From assembly GCF_000817785.2 (NCBI RefSeq), contig NZ_JTCM02000030.1, positions 1 through 63,081 of the forward strand: a DNA stretch of 63,081 nt. The letters run 5' to 3'. The first letter of the stretch is position 1, and each line of letters begins with the position of its first letter. The notes under the pieces were generated by a model. It was not told where the DNA came from, made no database searches, and was given only the letters and a program-made list of their open reading frames with translations. Below are positions 9,328 to 17,105 of this stretch, one piece after another. Both the position numbers and the translations under genes were made by a program. The stretch comes from Hassallia byssoidea VB512170 (GTDB lineage Bacteria; Cyanobacteriota; Cyanobacteriia; Cyanobacteriales; Nostocaceae).

Positions 9328-9864
9328 ATGTCTGCCAAAGTCGTTGAAATTCTCTCAGCAGAAGAAATACGTCGTACCGTAACCCGTCTTGCCTCTCAAA
9401 TCGTCGAAAGGACACGCGACTTATCCAACTTAGTACTATTGGGTATTTATTCTAGAGGTGCATTGTTAGCCGAATTGCTAGCACGTCAGATTGAGACACT
9501 CGAAAACGTATCCGTGTCAGTTGGAGCATTAGATATTACATTATATCGGGATGACCTTGACCAAATTGGCTTGCGAACTCCGGCAAAAAGTGATATTTCT
9601 ATTGACCTGACAGGAAAAACGGTTGTCCTTGTCGATGATGTAATTTTTAAAGGACGGACAATTCGTGCTGCTTTGAATGCAATACAAGAGTATGGCAGAC
9701 CAGAAGTGGTTCGTTTAGCTGTACTGGTAGACAGAGGTCATCGTGAGTTACCAATTCATCCTGATTTTATCGGTAAGCAACTACCCACTGCTAAGGAAGA
9801 GGTTGTCAAAGTTTACCTGCAAGATTGGGATGGACGAGATGCGGTAGAGTTAATTGGGGATTAG
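9328..9864 (+). CDS. pyrR: PyrR bifunctional pyrimidine regulator/uracil phosphoribosyltransferase
   Basis: The 178-residue product has the type I phosphoribosyltransferase PRPP loop in [18 protein letters not shown] and the PyrR-specific stretch [20 protein letters not shown]. In Gram-positive bacteria PyrR binds pyr leader RNA and also makes UMP from uracil and PRPP; in cyanobacteria the enzyme role is safer. The frame also opens at TTG 9316 and ATG 9322, but ATG 9328 gives the family-like start [10 protein letters not shown]. The frame runs nearly to the downstream array. No pyr biosynthetic gene is adjacent. Confidence 0.9.
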   Translation: MSAKVVEILSAEEIRRTVTRLASQIVERTRDLSNLVLLGIYSRGALLAELLARQIETLENVSVSVGALDITLYRDDLDQIGLRTPAKSDISIDLTGKTVVLVDDVIFKGRTIRAALNAIQEYGRPEVVRLAVLVDRGHRELPIHPDFIGKQLPTAKEEVVKVYLQDWDGRDAVELIGD

Positions 9865-9866
9865 TA

Positions 9867-10034
9867 ATTGGGAATGGGGAATGGGAAAATTTCTTCAGGG
9901 GAAAGGGAAAGGGGGAAGGGGGAAAGGTTAAGAAAAACCTCTTCCTTTACCCTTTACCCTTTACCCTTTACCCTTTTCCCTTCCCCCTTGTCTCCTTGTC
10001 TCCTTGTCTCCTTGTCCCCTTGTCTCCCCATCTC
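9867..10034. repeat. Purine-rich and pyrimidine-rich heptamer arrays between pyrR and the convergent gene
   Basis: Left half: GGGGAAT and GGGGAAA units. Right half: CCCTTTA units, then a CTCCTTGTC series. The halves are complementary and can fold. Located between convergent stop codons. Confidence 0.8.
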
Positions 10035-10415
10035 CTAGCGCATAATCGGGCTACCATGATGATGAATTAAATACCACTTTCCACCAAGAAGTTCAAATAC
10101 GTTGGTAGCGATTGATTGTGCTTGAATTCGTCTACCCTCAATGACTTGAAAGACGTTTTCAACAAGTACAATGCAGGCAATATTATCGCGAACTTCTGTA
10201 GTAATTATGTCTGTGTTTATTTCAATGTAGGCAGTATTTTTAAATATCTGTTCCCAAGAGGTGCGAACTTGCTTCCAACCCCGCAGTACATTCCATCCGG
10301 GGTGAATACAAAGACTACCAGTTAAGAGCGACCATACTACACTCATTGCTTCGATGTCTTTCTTTTCAAAAGCTCGATAAAAAGCTGTGTTAGCGGCTAA
10401 AACTTCAGGTGTCAT
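10035..10415 (-). CDS. NTF2/SnoaL-like fold protein
   Basis: A 126-residue single-domain protein with the cone-shaped NTF2-like pattern: an N-terminal helix (VLAANTAFYRAFEKKDIEAM), a central SWEQIF helix and C-terminal strands ending in GGKWYLIHHHGSP, matching the DUF4440/SnoaL-like group whose members bind small ligands or act as hydrolases/isomerases. The specific role is unknown. The open frame extends 22 codons upstream, but that part is pure translation of a GGGGGAGT array, so ATG 10415 (MTPEVLAANT) is taken as the start. Confidence 0.82.
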   Translation of the reverse strand: MTPEVLAANTAFYRAFEKKDIEAMSVVWSLLTGSLCIHPGWNVLRGWKQVRTSWEQIFKNTAYIEINTDIITTEVRDNIACIVLVENVFQVIEGRRIQAQSIATNVFELLGGKWYLIHHHGSPIMR

Positions 10416-10559
10416 GGGGAGTGGGGGAGTGGGGGAGTGGGGGACAAGGGGGACAAGGGAGACAAGGGAGACAAAGAACAACTATCAATTATCAACTAAT
10501 AACTAACAACCAACAACCAACAACGCTCCAACTATCAACTATCAACTAACCACTAACAA
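10416..10559. repeat. GGGGGAGT and CAACTAT/CAACCAA heptamer arrays
   Basis: Two array types abut: GGGGGAGT/GGGACAA units next to the NTF2-like gene start, then ATCAACT, CAACCAA and TAACTAA units that reach the stop codon of the downstream histidine kinase, whose TAG lies inside the array. No coding content. Confidence 0.75.
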
Positions 10560-12446
10560 CTAACTATTTTTAACTGTATTAATTGTTTCCAATAATTGCT
10601 TTGCGGTGTAAGGTTTGGATAAGAAAGCTTTGATTCCTAAATCGTATGCTGCATTCATTTTATCGCTGGTAGCAAGTCCGCTGATGACAATAATCTTGAC
10701 GTTAGGGTTAATTTTGTACAAGGTGCGAATGGTTGTGATGCCATCCATTGAGGGCATTAGCATATCTGTTAAGACTATAGATATTTTATCGCGATATTCT
10801 GCATAAAGAGCGATCGCTTCTATGCCATCACTAGCGGTTATCGCTTTGTAGTTGTAGGCTTCTAGGGATGTTTTGGTAATCTCTCGAATCGATGGTTCAT
10901 CATCGACGATCAAAACCAACTCTCCGCTGCCATGTGGCAATTCTAGTTCTTTTTCTTCGGGGGATTCTGCTGTTTCTTGGGCAGGTAAATATATTTCAAA
11001 TTTGCTGCCTTTGCCTACCTCGCTGTATACATTGATGAAACCACCGTGACTTTTGACTATACCAAGTACTGTGGAAAGTCCTAAACCTGTGCCTTTACCG
11101 AGTTCTTTAGTGGTAAAAAATGGCTCAAAAATCCGGTCTAATACTTCATGTGTAATGCCAATTCCTGTATCAGCAACTGTAGCGACGATATAAGAACCAA
11201 TTTTCGCGTCAAGATGCATTTTAGCATAATGCTCATCTACGATGAAATTTTCGGCAGAGATTGTCAAAATTCCGCCATTGGGCATAGCATCACGAGCATT
11301 AACACACAAATTCATTAATACTTGATGCAATTGGGTAGCATCTCCAGAAACAGTCCAAAGATTTCGTGAGGTTTCGCAGTCAACTTCTATTGATTTAGGA
11401 AATGTTTCTTTAATAACTTGGCGAATTTCTAATATTAAGTGCTTTAATTGTAAGATTGTACGATCGCCTTCGACACCGCGAGTAAAAGATAATACTTGCT
11501 TAACTAAATTCGCTCCACGTTTGGCGTTGGTTACTAATATCGGCAGCAGTCGCTTACTTCGCGCATCATGCAGCTGTGTCTCCAATAGCTGTGCGGTCAT
11601 TAAAATCGGTGCGAGGACGTTGTTTAGGTCGTGGGCAATACCGCTTGCTAAAGTGCCAATGCTTTCTAATCGCTGGGCGCGTAAAAATTGCGCTTCCAGT
11701 TGTTTTTTCTGTGTAATGTCAGTGTTAACAACTAGAATAGATTGTGATTTTTTATCAAATGGTACTAATGTCCAGCGGCTTTCGACAATGATTTCTTTGT
11801 CGTATTTTGTTGTTTGATATAACTCTCCTTCCCAAGAGCCATTTTTCATCAGAATGTTGAGGGCTTCTTGCAGTTGCAGTGCATGTTTTGTCTGCCAAAT
11901 ATCTTGGGTTCTTTTGCCGATCGCCTCATCTTTTCTACAACCATATAAACGTTCGGCTGCTTTGTTCCAAAATAAAATTTTATTGTCTAAATCGCGCACA
12001 TAAATCGCATCGGTAGCGACATCAAGTAAAGCAGCTTGTTCGCGAATTTTCTGTTCTGTTTGTTTGCGCTCAATCGCATAGCGAATCGAACGCTCTAACA
12101 AAGGTGCTGACAGCTGACTTTTTTCTAAATAGTCTGCTGCACCTGCTTTCATTGCCTCGATATCTATTTCTCTATCTCCTTTACCGGTAAGTAAAATTAT
12201 CGGAGCGGTGGAACCATTAGCGATCGCTTCGCTCAATAACTCCAGTCCATCCCCCTCACCCAAACGATAATCAACTAGATAGATATCGTGGCGATTTTGA
12301 GCGATCGCTTCTCTAGCTTTTGCATAACTACTGACCCATTCGAGTTCGCTACCAGTTACCTGAAATTCATCGAACCAATCACGAGTCAAAATATAATCAT
12401 CTTCGTCATCGTCAACTAGAAGAACTTTGATTGGACTGTTGTTCAT
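10560..12446 (-). CDS. Hybrid histidine kinase: REC - PAS - HisKA/HATPase - REC
   Basis: A 628-residue soluble signalling protein. An N-terminal receiver (1-120, VLLVDDDEDD and phospho-site Asp in YLVDYRLGEGDG) is followed by a PAS domain (about 135-250, RDLDNKILFWNKAAERLYG), a dimerisation helix with the phospho-accepting His in [13 protein letters not shown], an ATPase domain ([15 protein letters not shown]-box, [20 protein letters not shown]) and a C-terminal receiver (about 505-628, LTDMLMPSMDG). No membrane segment. The 35-bp overlap with the upstream response regulator gene implies translational coupling. It is a close paralogue of the kinase at 17106-19544. The stimulus is unknown; the REC-first layout suggests input from another kinase. 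Confidence 0.92.
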   Translation of the reverse strand: MNNSPIKVLLVDDDEDDYILTRDWFDEFQVTGSELEWVSSYAKAREAIAQNRHDIYLVDYRLGEGDGLELLSEAIANGSTAPIILLTGKGDREIDIEAMKAGAADYLEKSQLSAPLLERSIRYAIERKQTEQKIREQAALLDVATDAIYVRDLDNKILFWNKAAERLYGCRKDEAIGKRTQDIWQTKHALQLQEALNILMKNGSWEGELYQTTKYDKEIIVESRWTLVPFDKKSQSILVVNTDITQKKQLEAQFLRAQRLESIGTLASGIAHDLNNVLAPILMTAQLLETQLHDARSKRLLPILVTNAKRGANLVKQVLSFTRGVEGDRTILQLKHLILEIRQVIKETFPKSIEVDCETSRNLWTVSGDATQLHQVLMNLCVNARDAMPNGGILTISAENFIVDEHYAKMHLDAKIGSYIVATVADTGIGITHEVLDRIFEPFFTTKELGKGTGLGLSTVLGIVKSHGGFINVYSEVGKGSKFEIYLPAQETAESPEEKELELPHGSGELVLIVDDEPSIREITKTSLEAYNYKAITASDGIEAIALYAEYRDKISIVLTDMLMPSMDGITTIRTLYKINPNVKIIVISGLATSDKMNAAYDLGIKAFLSKPYTAKQLLETINTVKNS

Positions 12447-12909
12447 TTCTGCCTCCTACTGCTTCTAGTGGTAGTTCCACAATTTCAAACCAGTATTTGC
12501 CTATCGTTTTCATTACCTCAACTAAAGAGGCAAAGGTGACAGGCTTAATGATGAAGGAGTTTGCACCCAAATCGTAAGTACGGTAAATATCTTCTTCTGC
12601 TCTGGAGGTCGTCAAAACAACAATCGGAATTTTTCTCAGATTAATATCGGCTTTAATTTCTCTGAGTGCTTCCCGTCCGTCTTTTTTTGGCATGTTTAAA
12701 TCGAGCAAAATCAAACCCGGACGCGGTGCTAGTTTAGCGTTGGTATACTGACCACGGTGGTACAGATAATCCATCAACTCTTCACCATCACTTACGATGC
12801 GTAGCTCATTTGACAATCGGCTTTCTGCCAATGCTTCACGAGCTAACAAACAGTCGTCTTCATCATCATCCGCCATCAAAATTGTGACGGTTGTTTGCCG
12901 ACCTTTCAC
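12412..12909 (-). CDS. Single-domain response regulator (Rcp1-like)
   Basis: A 165-residue receiver domain with no output domain. Seen: the acidic pocket ILMADDDEDD, phospho-acceptor Asp in LILLDLNMPKKDGREAL, the conserved Thr/Ser in VLTTSRAEED and Lys in NSFIIKPVTF. The RREIK-like insertion and long C-terminus fit the Rcp1 class that partners phytochrome-type kinases in cyanobacteria. It is the first gene of a coupled pair, overlapping the downstream hybrid kinase by 35 bp, and it may also serve the phytochrome-style kinase that lies just upstream (13050-16349). Confidence 0.93.
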   Translation of the reverse strand: MKGRQTTVTILMADDDEDDCLLAREALAESRLSNELRIVSDGEELMDYLYHRGQYTNAKLAPRPGLILLDLNMPKKDGREALREIKADINLRKIPIVVLTTSRAEEDIYRTYDLGANSFIIKPVTFASLVEVMKTIGKYWFEIVELPLEAVGGRNEQQSNQSSSS

Positions 12910-13049
12910 TATGAATTTTCCCCTTAGCGCTGGTGATTGTATCTAGTTGGTATTAAATCGCAACAAATTATCAAGTAGTGTTGTATGATTAAATATCTCT
13001 ATGGGGGTATGATAAACCCTGGCGAGCAATAAAAAATGGGGAAAGCGAA

Positions 13050-16000
13050 TTACATCGGTAAAGTAACAATAAATTTTGCTCCGTGTCCGGGTTGACTTTG
13101 TGCGGTAATACTTCCGTTATGACGTTCGGCAATTTTGCGGCAGATAGCTAAACCGATGCCGGTGCCTTGATATTCGCTGCGACCGTGGAGACGTTGAAAA
13201 ACGTTAAAGATGCGTGATAGATACTTTTCCTCAAATCCAATACCTCGATCTTCGACGACTATGTGACAAAATTCTGAACCGTTAATCGCTCTAGTAGGTT
13301 CAGTGTAGATTTTGACAAAAGGCACTTCTTCTGGGCGATGAAATTTTAAAGCATTGCCGATCAAGTTTTGTAACAATTGGCGCATCTGGAACGGATCGGC
13401 GCGAAGGGTGGCTAACTCGCCGACTTCCACACATGCGCTGGTTTGCTGGATAATTACTTCTAAATCAGATAATACCTCTTGTGTTACTTGTGCTAAATCT
13501 ACAGATACAAAAGGTTGTGCTTTAGTGGTAACTCGTGAAAGTGTCAGCAAGTCTTCAATCAAACTTTGCATTCGTTGAGCGGCGTTTTGCATTCGTTCGA
13601 GATAATCGCGTCCTTGTACAGTGAATGCATCGCCGCAAGTAGCTTTTAAGCGATCGCCAAATGTTTTAATTTTCCGCAGTGGTTCTTGTAAATCGTGGGA
13701 AGCGATAAAAGCAAATTGTTGCAGTTCATCATTAGAACGGGCTAATTCTTGGCGTTGACGAGTTTCTTGTTCTAAAAGTTGTGCTTGGGAGACAGCAATA
13801 CCGATTTGGTCTGCTAGTTGTCGCAAAAGTTCTGTTTCCCAGGTAGTCCAGTCGCGGGGATGAGCGCACTGATGGGTAATTAGCAGTCCCCAAAGTTGAT
13901 TTTTAAAGAGAATCGGCACAACTAAATTAGCTTTGGCAGCAAACGATTGCAGCATTTCATAATAGCAAGGATCGATGTTAGCTTTGTCTATGTCGTGAAT
14001 AGAACCAATTCTGCCGTGGCGGTATTTTTCGATGTAATGTTCATTAAAGCAAGAGTCAATCATACTTCGTGCCTGAAGCACGGGAAAACCGGGAACTACA
14101 GCTTCTTTGACTATCGTTCCTGAACCATCAGACCACAGCCGAAAGATAAGTACGCGGTCTGCGTGTAGCAGTTGTTGCACTTCGGTGACGCTGGTGTGGA
14201 GAACTTCGTCAATATCTAAAGACTCGCGAATTTTTACAGTCACATCGCCGAACAATTGCGATCGCATGTTTTGCTTGAGTAATTCTTCTTCTACTCGCTT
14301 GCGATCGCTCATGTCCATCATCGCCCCAATCATCCGTACTGCTTTGCCAGTATTGTCATAAACGACATAACCGCGATCTAAAATGTCAGCATAAGATTTA
14401 TCGCCACGTTGAAAGCGGTATTCATTCGACCACAATTGTTTACCACTCTTCGTCGCCGCGTTTATATTAGAAACAACCCTCAGCCTATCCTCTGGGTGTA
14501 TATGTTCGCCCCACCATTTAGTATCTAAACTGATATTTTCTGTCGAGTAACCAAGTGTCTGCACATTTTGATTCCACCACACTTGATTTGTCAATAAATC
14601 CCAGTCCCAGACAACATCATTAGTAGCACGGACAACTATCTGGAAACGCTCTTCACTTTGGCGCAGTTGTTCTTCTGCGAGTTTGCGCTCAGTAATATCC
14701 GTATAAGAACCAACCATTCTTATTACATTACCATCTTCATCCCACTGTGCCTGACCGCGATCCAAAATCCATTTGTAAGCATTATGTTTACACCGCACTC
14801 GATGCTCGCTGATGTAAAACGGAGTTCTTTTGGCAAAGTGGTCTTGAATAAGTTGTCTCACCCGAACGATATCATCTGGATGCACTCGTGTTGACCATTC
14901 ATCCAAATAATTGGAAATCTCCTCCTGTTCAAAACCGAGCATTTCTTTCCAACGAGTTGAAACGAACATTTGATTAGTTTTAATATTCCAGTCCCAGATA
15001 CCATCATTAGTACCCTGCACGGCTAACTGCCAACGTTGCTCACTTTCCCTGAGTGCATCTTCCATCTTTTGACGGTCAATGGCTGTAGCCAAAATATTAG
15101 CAACAGCTTGGAGAAAATAAACTTCGTCTCGGCTGAAGTTGCGTGTTTGTGTTGTATGTGCGCCCAAAACGCCAAAAGGACGCTCTTTACCTTGAATAAT
15201 AACACTCATACCGCTAACTACCTGATGGTCGTGCAGCAGTTGCGATTCATTGAACCTAGTTTCTGTACGCAAATCATTGACAATAACAGGTTCAGCGGAA
15301 AGCAAAGCGTAGCCAGCTTGCGAATCAATGCCGGTGCTGACGGTTGCTTTTCCTACCAACCCTGGTTGCCAGCCTACACCCGCCCGTAACAATACTGCCT
15401 TACCGTCAGGCAGTAGTTCCAAAACTTTGCAATACTCAACTTTCAGCGATTGGGCAAGCAGCGTCACGGCTGAATTCATTAATGCAGTTAAATTTGTACC
15501 AGCTAAAGCGCTTTGGCTAAGTTCTGCCACCAACGCTTGCCGATTAGCGTAAAGTTCCAGACTTTCTTCCGCTTGCTTGCGCTTGGTGATGTCGATTGTT
15601 ACCCCAGACATCCGCACTGCCATCCCTCTGGAGTCGCGAAAAACAACTCCTTTACTTGCTGCCCAACGCAGGCTACCATCGCGGGTAACAAAGCGATATT
15701 CGATGTCGTATTCAACTTCTTCCCGAATCGCCTGGATTATCGAGCGGCTGATAAAATTGCGATCTTCGGGATGTACGCATTCAATAAAAGCTGCATAAGT
15801 ACTCTCAAAACTACCTGGTTCCAAGCCAAAAAGCACTTCTAAGTTATCTGACCAAGTTATTTGATTGGTCAGGACATCCCAATCCCAAGTACCCATGCGA
15901 GCTGCATCTAATGCCATCCGCAATTGCGCTTCTCGCAGTTGCGCTTGTTCTGTTTGCTGTCGCAACGCTTTCACATGAAGGCTAGCTTTGATCAAACGAC

Positions 16001-16349
16001 TGACTCGTTGCCGCAATACTTCCCATTGAATTGGTTTGGTAATATAGTCACTCGCACCAGCTGCAAAAGCTCGCTCTACAGATGTTTGATCGTAAAGAGC
16101 GGTAATCATTAAAATGGGTGTGTTTGCCCCACCAGGAAGTTTTTGTAATTCGGTGCAGCAGGTAAATCCATCCATCACGGGCATGATAGCATCAATCAGC
16201 ACAATTTCTGGCTGTAGGCGAGTATAAGCAGCTAGCGCTTGGGAACCATTACTTGCTTCTGCCACCTGATATCCTGCTTCTTGCATCAAGTCGCACAGCT
16301 GCATTCTTATTAAATCGTTGTCCTCTACAACCAGAATTAGATTAGTCAT
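13050..16349 (-). CDS. Large sensor kinase: REC - PAS - GAF - PAS - PAS - GAF - HisKA - HATPase
   Basis: A 1099-residue soluble sensor. Order by eye: receiver (1-125, LIDAIMPVMDG), PAS (about 150-260, TWDWDVLTNQITWSDNL), GAF (about 275-430), two PAS/PAC units (about 440-565 and 570-690, both with WDW and HPED motifs), a second GAF (about 700-870), then HisKA with SHDLQEPLRKIKTFG and an ATPase domain with DRGIGF and GTGIGLAICRKI. The SHDLQEPLRK motif is the phytochrome-type kinase core. Neither GAF shows a clear bilin-binding Cys-His pair, so chromophore binding is unsupported. Three tandem PAS units suggest redox or ligand sensing. It lies 140 bp upstream of the regulator/kinase pair and probably belongs with it. 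Confidence 0.92.
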   Translation of the reverse strand: MTNLILVVEDNDLIRMQLCDLMQEAGYQVAEASNGSQALAAYTRLQPEIVLIDAIMPVMDGFTCCTELQKLPGGANTPILMITALYDQTSVERAFAAGASDYITKPIQWEVLRQRVSRLIKASLHVKALRQQTEQAQLREAQLRMALDAARMGTWDWDVLTNQITWSDNLEVLFGLEPGSFESTYAAFIECVHPEDRNFISRSIIQAIREEVEYDIEYRFVTRDGSLRWAASKGVVFRDSRGMAVRMSGVTIDITKRKQAEESLELYANRQALVAELSQSALAGTNLTALMNSAVTLLAQSLKVEYCKVLELLPDGKAVLLRAGVGWQPGLVGKATVSTGIDSQAGYALLSAEPVIVNDLRTETRFNESQLLHDHQVVSGMSVIIQGKERPFGVLGAHTTQTRNFSRDEVYFLQAVANILATAIDRQKMEDALRESEQRWQLAVQGTNDGIWDWNIKTNQMFVSTRWKEMLGFEQEEISNYLDEWSTRVHPDDIVRVRQLIQDHFAKRTPFYISEHRVRCKHNAYKWILDRGQAQWDEDGNVIRMVGSYTDITERKLAEEQLRQSEERFQIVVRATNDVVWDWDLLTNQVWWNQNVQTLGYSTENISLDTKWWGEHIHPEDRLRVVSNINAATKSGKQLWSNEYRFQRGDKSYADILDRGYVVYDNTGKAVRMIGAMMDMSDRKRVEEELLKQNMRSQLFGDVTVKIRESLDIDEVLHTSVTEVQQLLHADRVLIFRLWSDGSGTIVKEAVVPGFPVLQARSMIDSCFNEHYIEKYRHGRIGSIHDIDKANIDPCYYEMLQSFAAKANLVVPILFKNQLWGLLITHQCAHPRDWTTWETELLRQLADQIGIAVSQAQLLEQETRQRQELARSNDELQQFAFIASHDLQEPLRKIKTFGDRLKATCGDAFTVQGRDYLERMQNAAQRMQSLIEDLLTLSRVTTKAQPFVSVDLAQVTQEVLSDLEVIIQQTSACVEVGELATLRADPFQMRQLLQNLIGNALKFHRPEEVPFVKIYTEPTRAINGSEFCHIVVEDRGIGFEEKYLSRIFNVFQRLHGRSEYQGTGIGLAICRKIAERHNGSITAQSQPGHGAKFIVTLPM

Positions 16350-16450
16350 TGGTCATTGGGCATGGGGCATGGGGATTTTAAAGAGGGGGAAAGGGGCAGG
16401 GGGCAGGGAGCAGGGGGCAGGGGGCAGGGGGCAGGGGGCAGGGGGCATTG
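16350..16450. repeat. GGGGCAG/GGGGCAT heptamer array
   Basis: CATTGGG and CATGGGG units followed by GGGGCAGG units directly upstream of the large kinase gene. A complementary array (CCCCATG and CCCCTGC units) lies at 17000-17105, so the two arrays bracket the 21-bp repeat block and a MITE. Confidence 0.75.
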
Positions 16451-16572
16451 GTGACTCGTTGGCAGTGTTTGACTGGGAATGTTTCACTACTGGCTGCTGT
16501 CTCCAAATTTAACACGAGCTTCAGACTCGGTAGTTACACTACAAGGCAGAGTCTTGTAACGAGAAAAAGGAG

Positions 16573-16824
16573 AAGTTTCGAGTTCGGAACATCAAGTTTC
16601 GAGTTCGGAACACGAAGTTTCGAGTTCGGAACATCAACTTTCGAGTTCTGAACACGAAGTTTCGAGTTCGGAACACGAAGTTTCGAGTTCGGAACACGAA
16701 GTTTCGAGTTCGGAACATCAACTTTCGAGTTCTGAACACGAAGTTTCGAGTTCGGAACATCAAGTTTCGAGTTCGGAACATCAAGTTTCGAGTTCGGAAC
16801 ATCAAGTTTCGAGTTTTGAGGCTC
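16573..16824. repeat. 21-bp tandem array R1, 12 contiguous units
   Basis: The unit is AAG followed by TTTCGAGTTCGGAACAYS (21 bp in all), eleven near-identical copies and a decayed twelfth. Within each unit TTCGAGTTC and GGAACACGAA form a 19-nt near-perfect dyad with one mismatch. Variants (ATC/ACG endings, AACTTTC starts) recur in a higher-order order, showing duplication of multi-unit blocks. There is no spacer, so it is not CRISPR. The open frames across it are heptapeptide translations of the repeat and have no start context. Confidence 0.9.
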
Positions 16825-16840
16825 AAAACTTTAACATTAG

Positions 16841-16979
16841 TAGGACTTACGCACGAATAATCGGATAACGAACCGCAGAGAAGCCAGCGCGTTGCGGAGG
16901 TTCCCTCCGTTGTAGCGACTGGCGCGACACAGAGTTAACAGAGAAATAAGAGTTTGTTGCCGTTTTTGCGTAAGTTCTA
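16841..16979. mobile_element. MITE with TAGGACTTACGCA inverted ends, carrying a nested palindromic repeat
   Basis: Left end TAGGACTTACGCA, right end TGCGTAAGTTCTA: terminal inverted repeats of 13 bp with one mismatch. The interior contains AACGAACCGCAGAG and ACACAGAG, a dispersed sequence also at 28548 and 50450, here split by a roughly 42-bp palindromic insertion (16882-16924). No coding capacity, so it would need a transposase in trans. Confidence 0.78.
16882..16924. repeat. Palindromic small dispersed repeat (GCCAGCGCGTTGCGGAGG type)
   Basis: Inverted ends AGCCAG/CTGGC and internal GGAGG/CCTCC. It interrupts the dispersed sequence AACCGCAGAGACGCAGAG inside the MITE. The same element is found in the Uma2 gene at 58974-59018 and twice at the window end. 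Confidence 0.8.
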
Positions 16980-16987
16980 ATTATGGA

Positions 16988-17105
16988 TTATAAACTTTAA
17001 CCAATGCCCCATGCCCAATGCCCAATGCCCAATGCCCCATGCCCCATGCCCCATGCCCTATGCCCCCTGCCCCCTGCCCCCTGCCCCCTGCCCCCTGCCC
17101 CCTCC
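16988..17105. repeat. CCCAATG/CCCCATG/CCCCTGC heptamer array
   Basis: At least six CCCAATG or CCCCATG units followed by six CCCCTGC units. It ends at the stop codon of the downstream kinase and is complementary to the array at 16350-16450. Confidence 0.8.

Noticed and set aside
13050-16349. Phytochrome or cyanobacteriochrome photoreceptor call for the large kinase
   Set aside because: The kinase core is phytochrome-like, but neither GAF domain shows a convincing bilin-binding cysteine region, so light sensing is not claimed.
16539-16826. Reading frame of RTRNLMF-type heptapeptides over R1
   Set aside because: A 21-bp repeat free of stops is open in several frames on both strands; no start context or ribosome site, and no non-repeat protein sequence.
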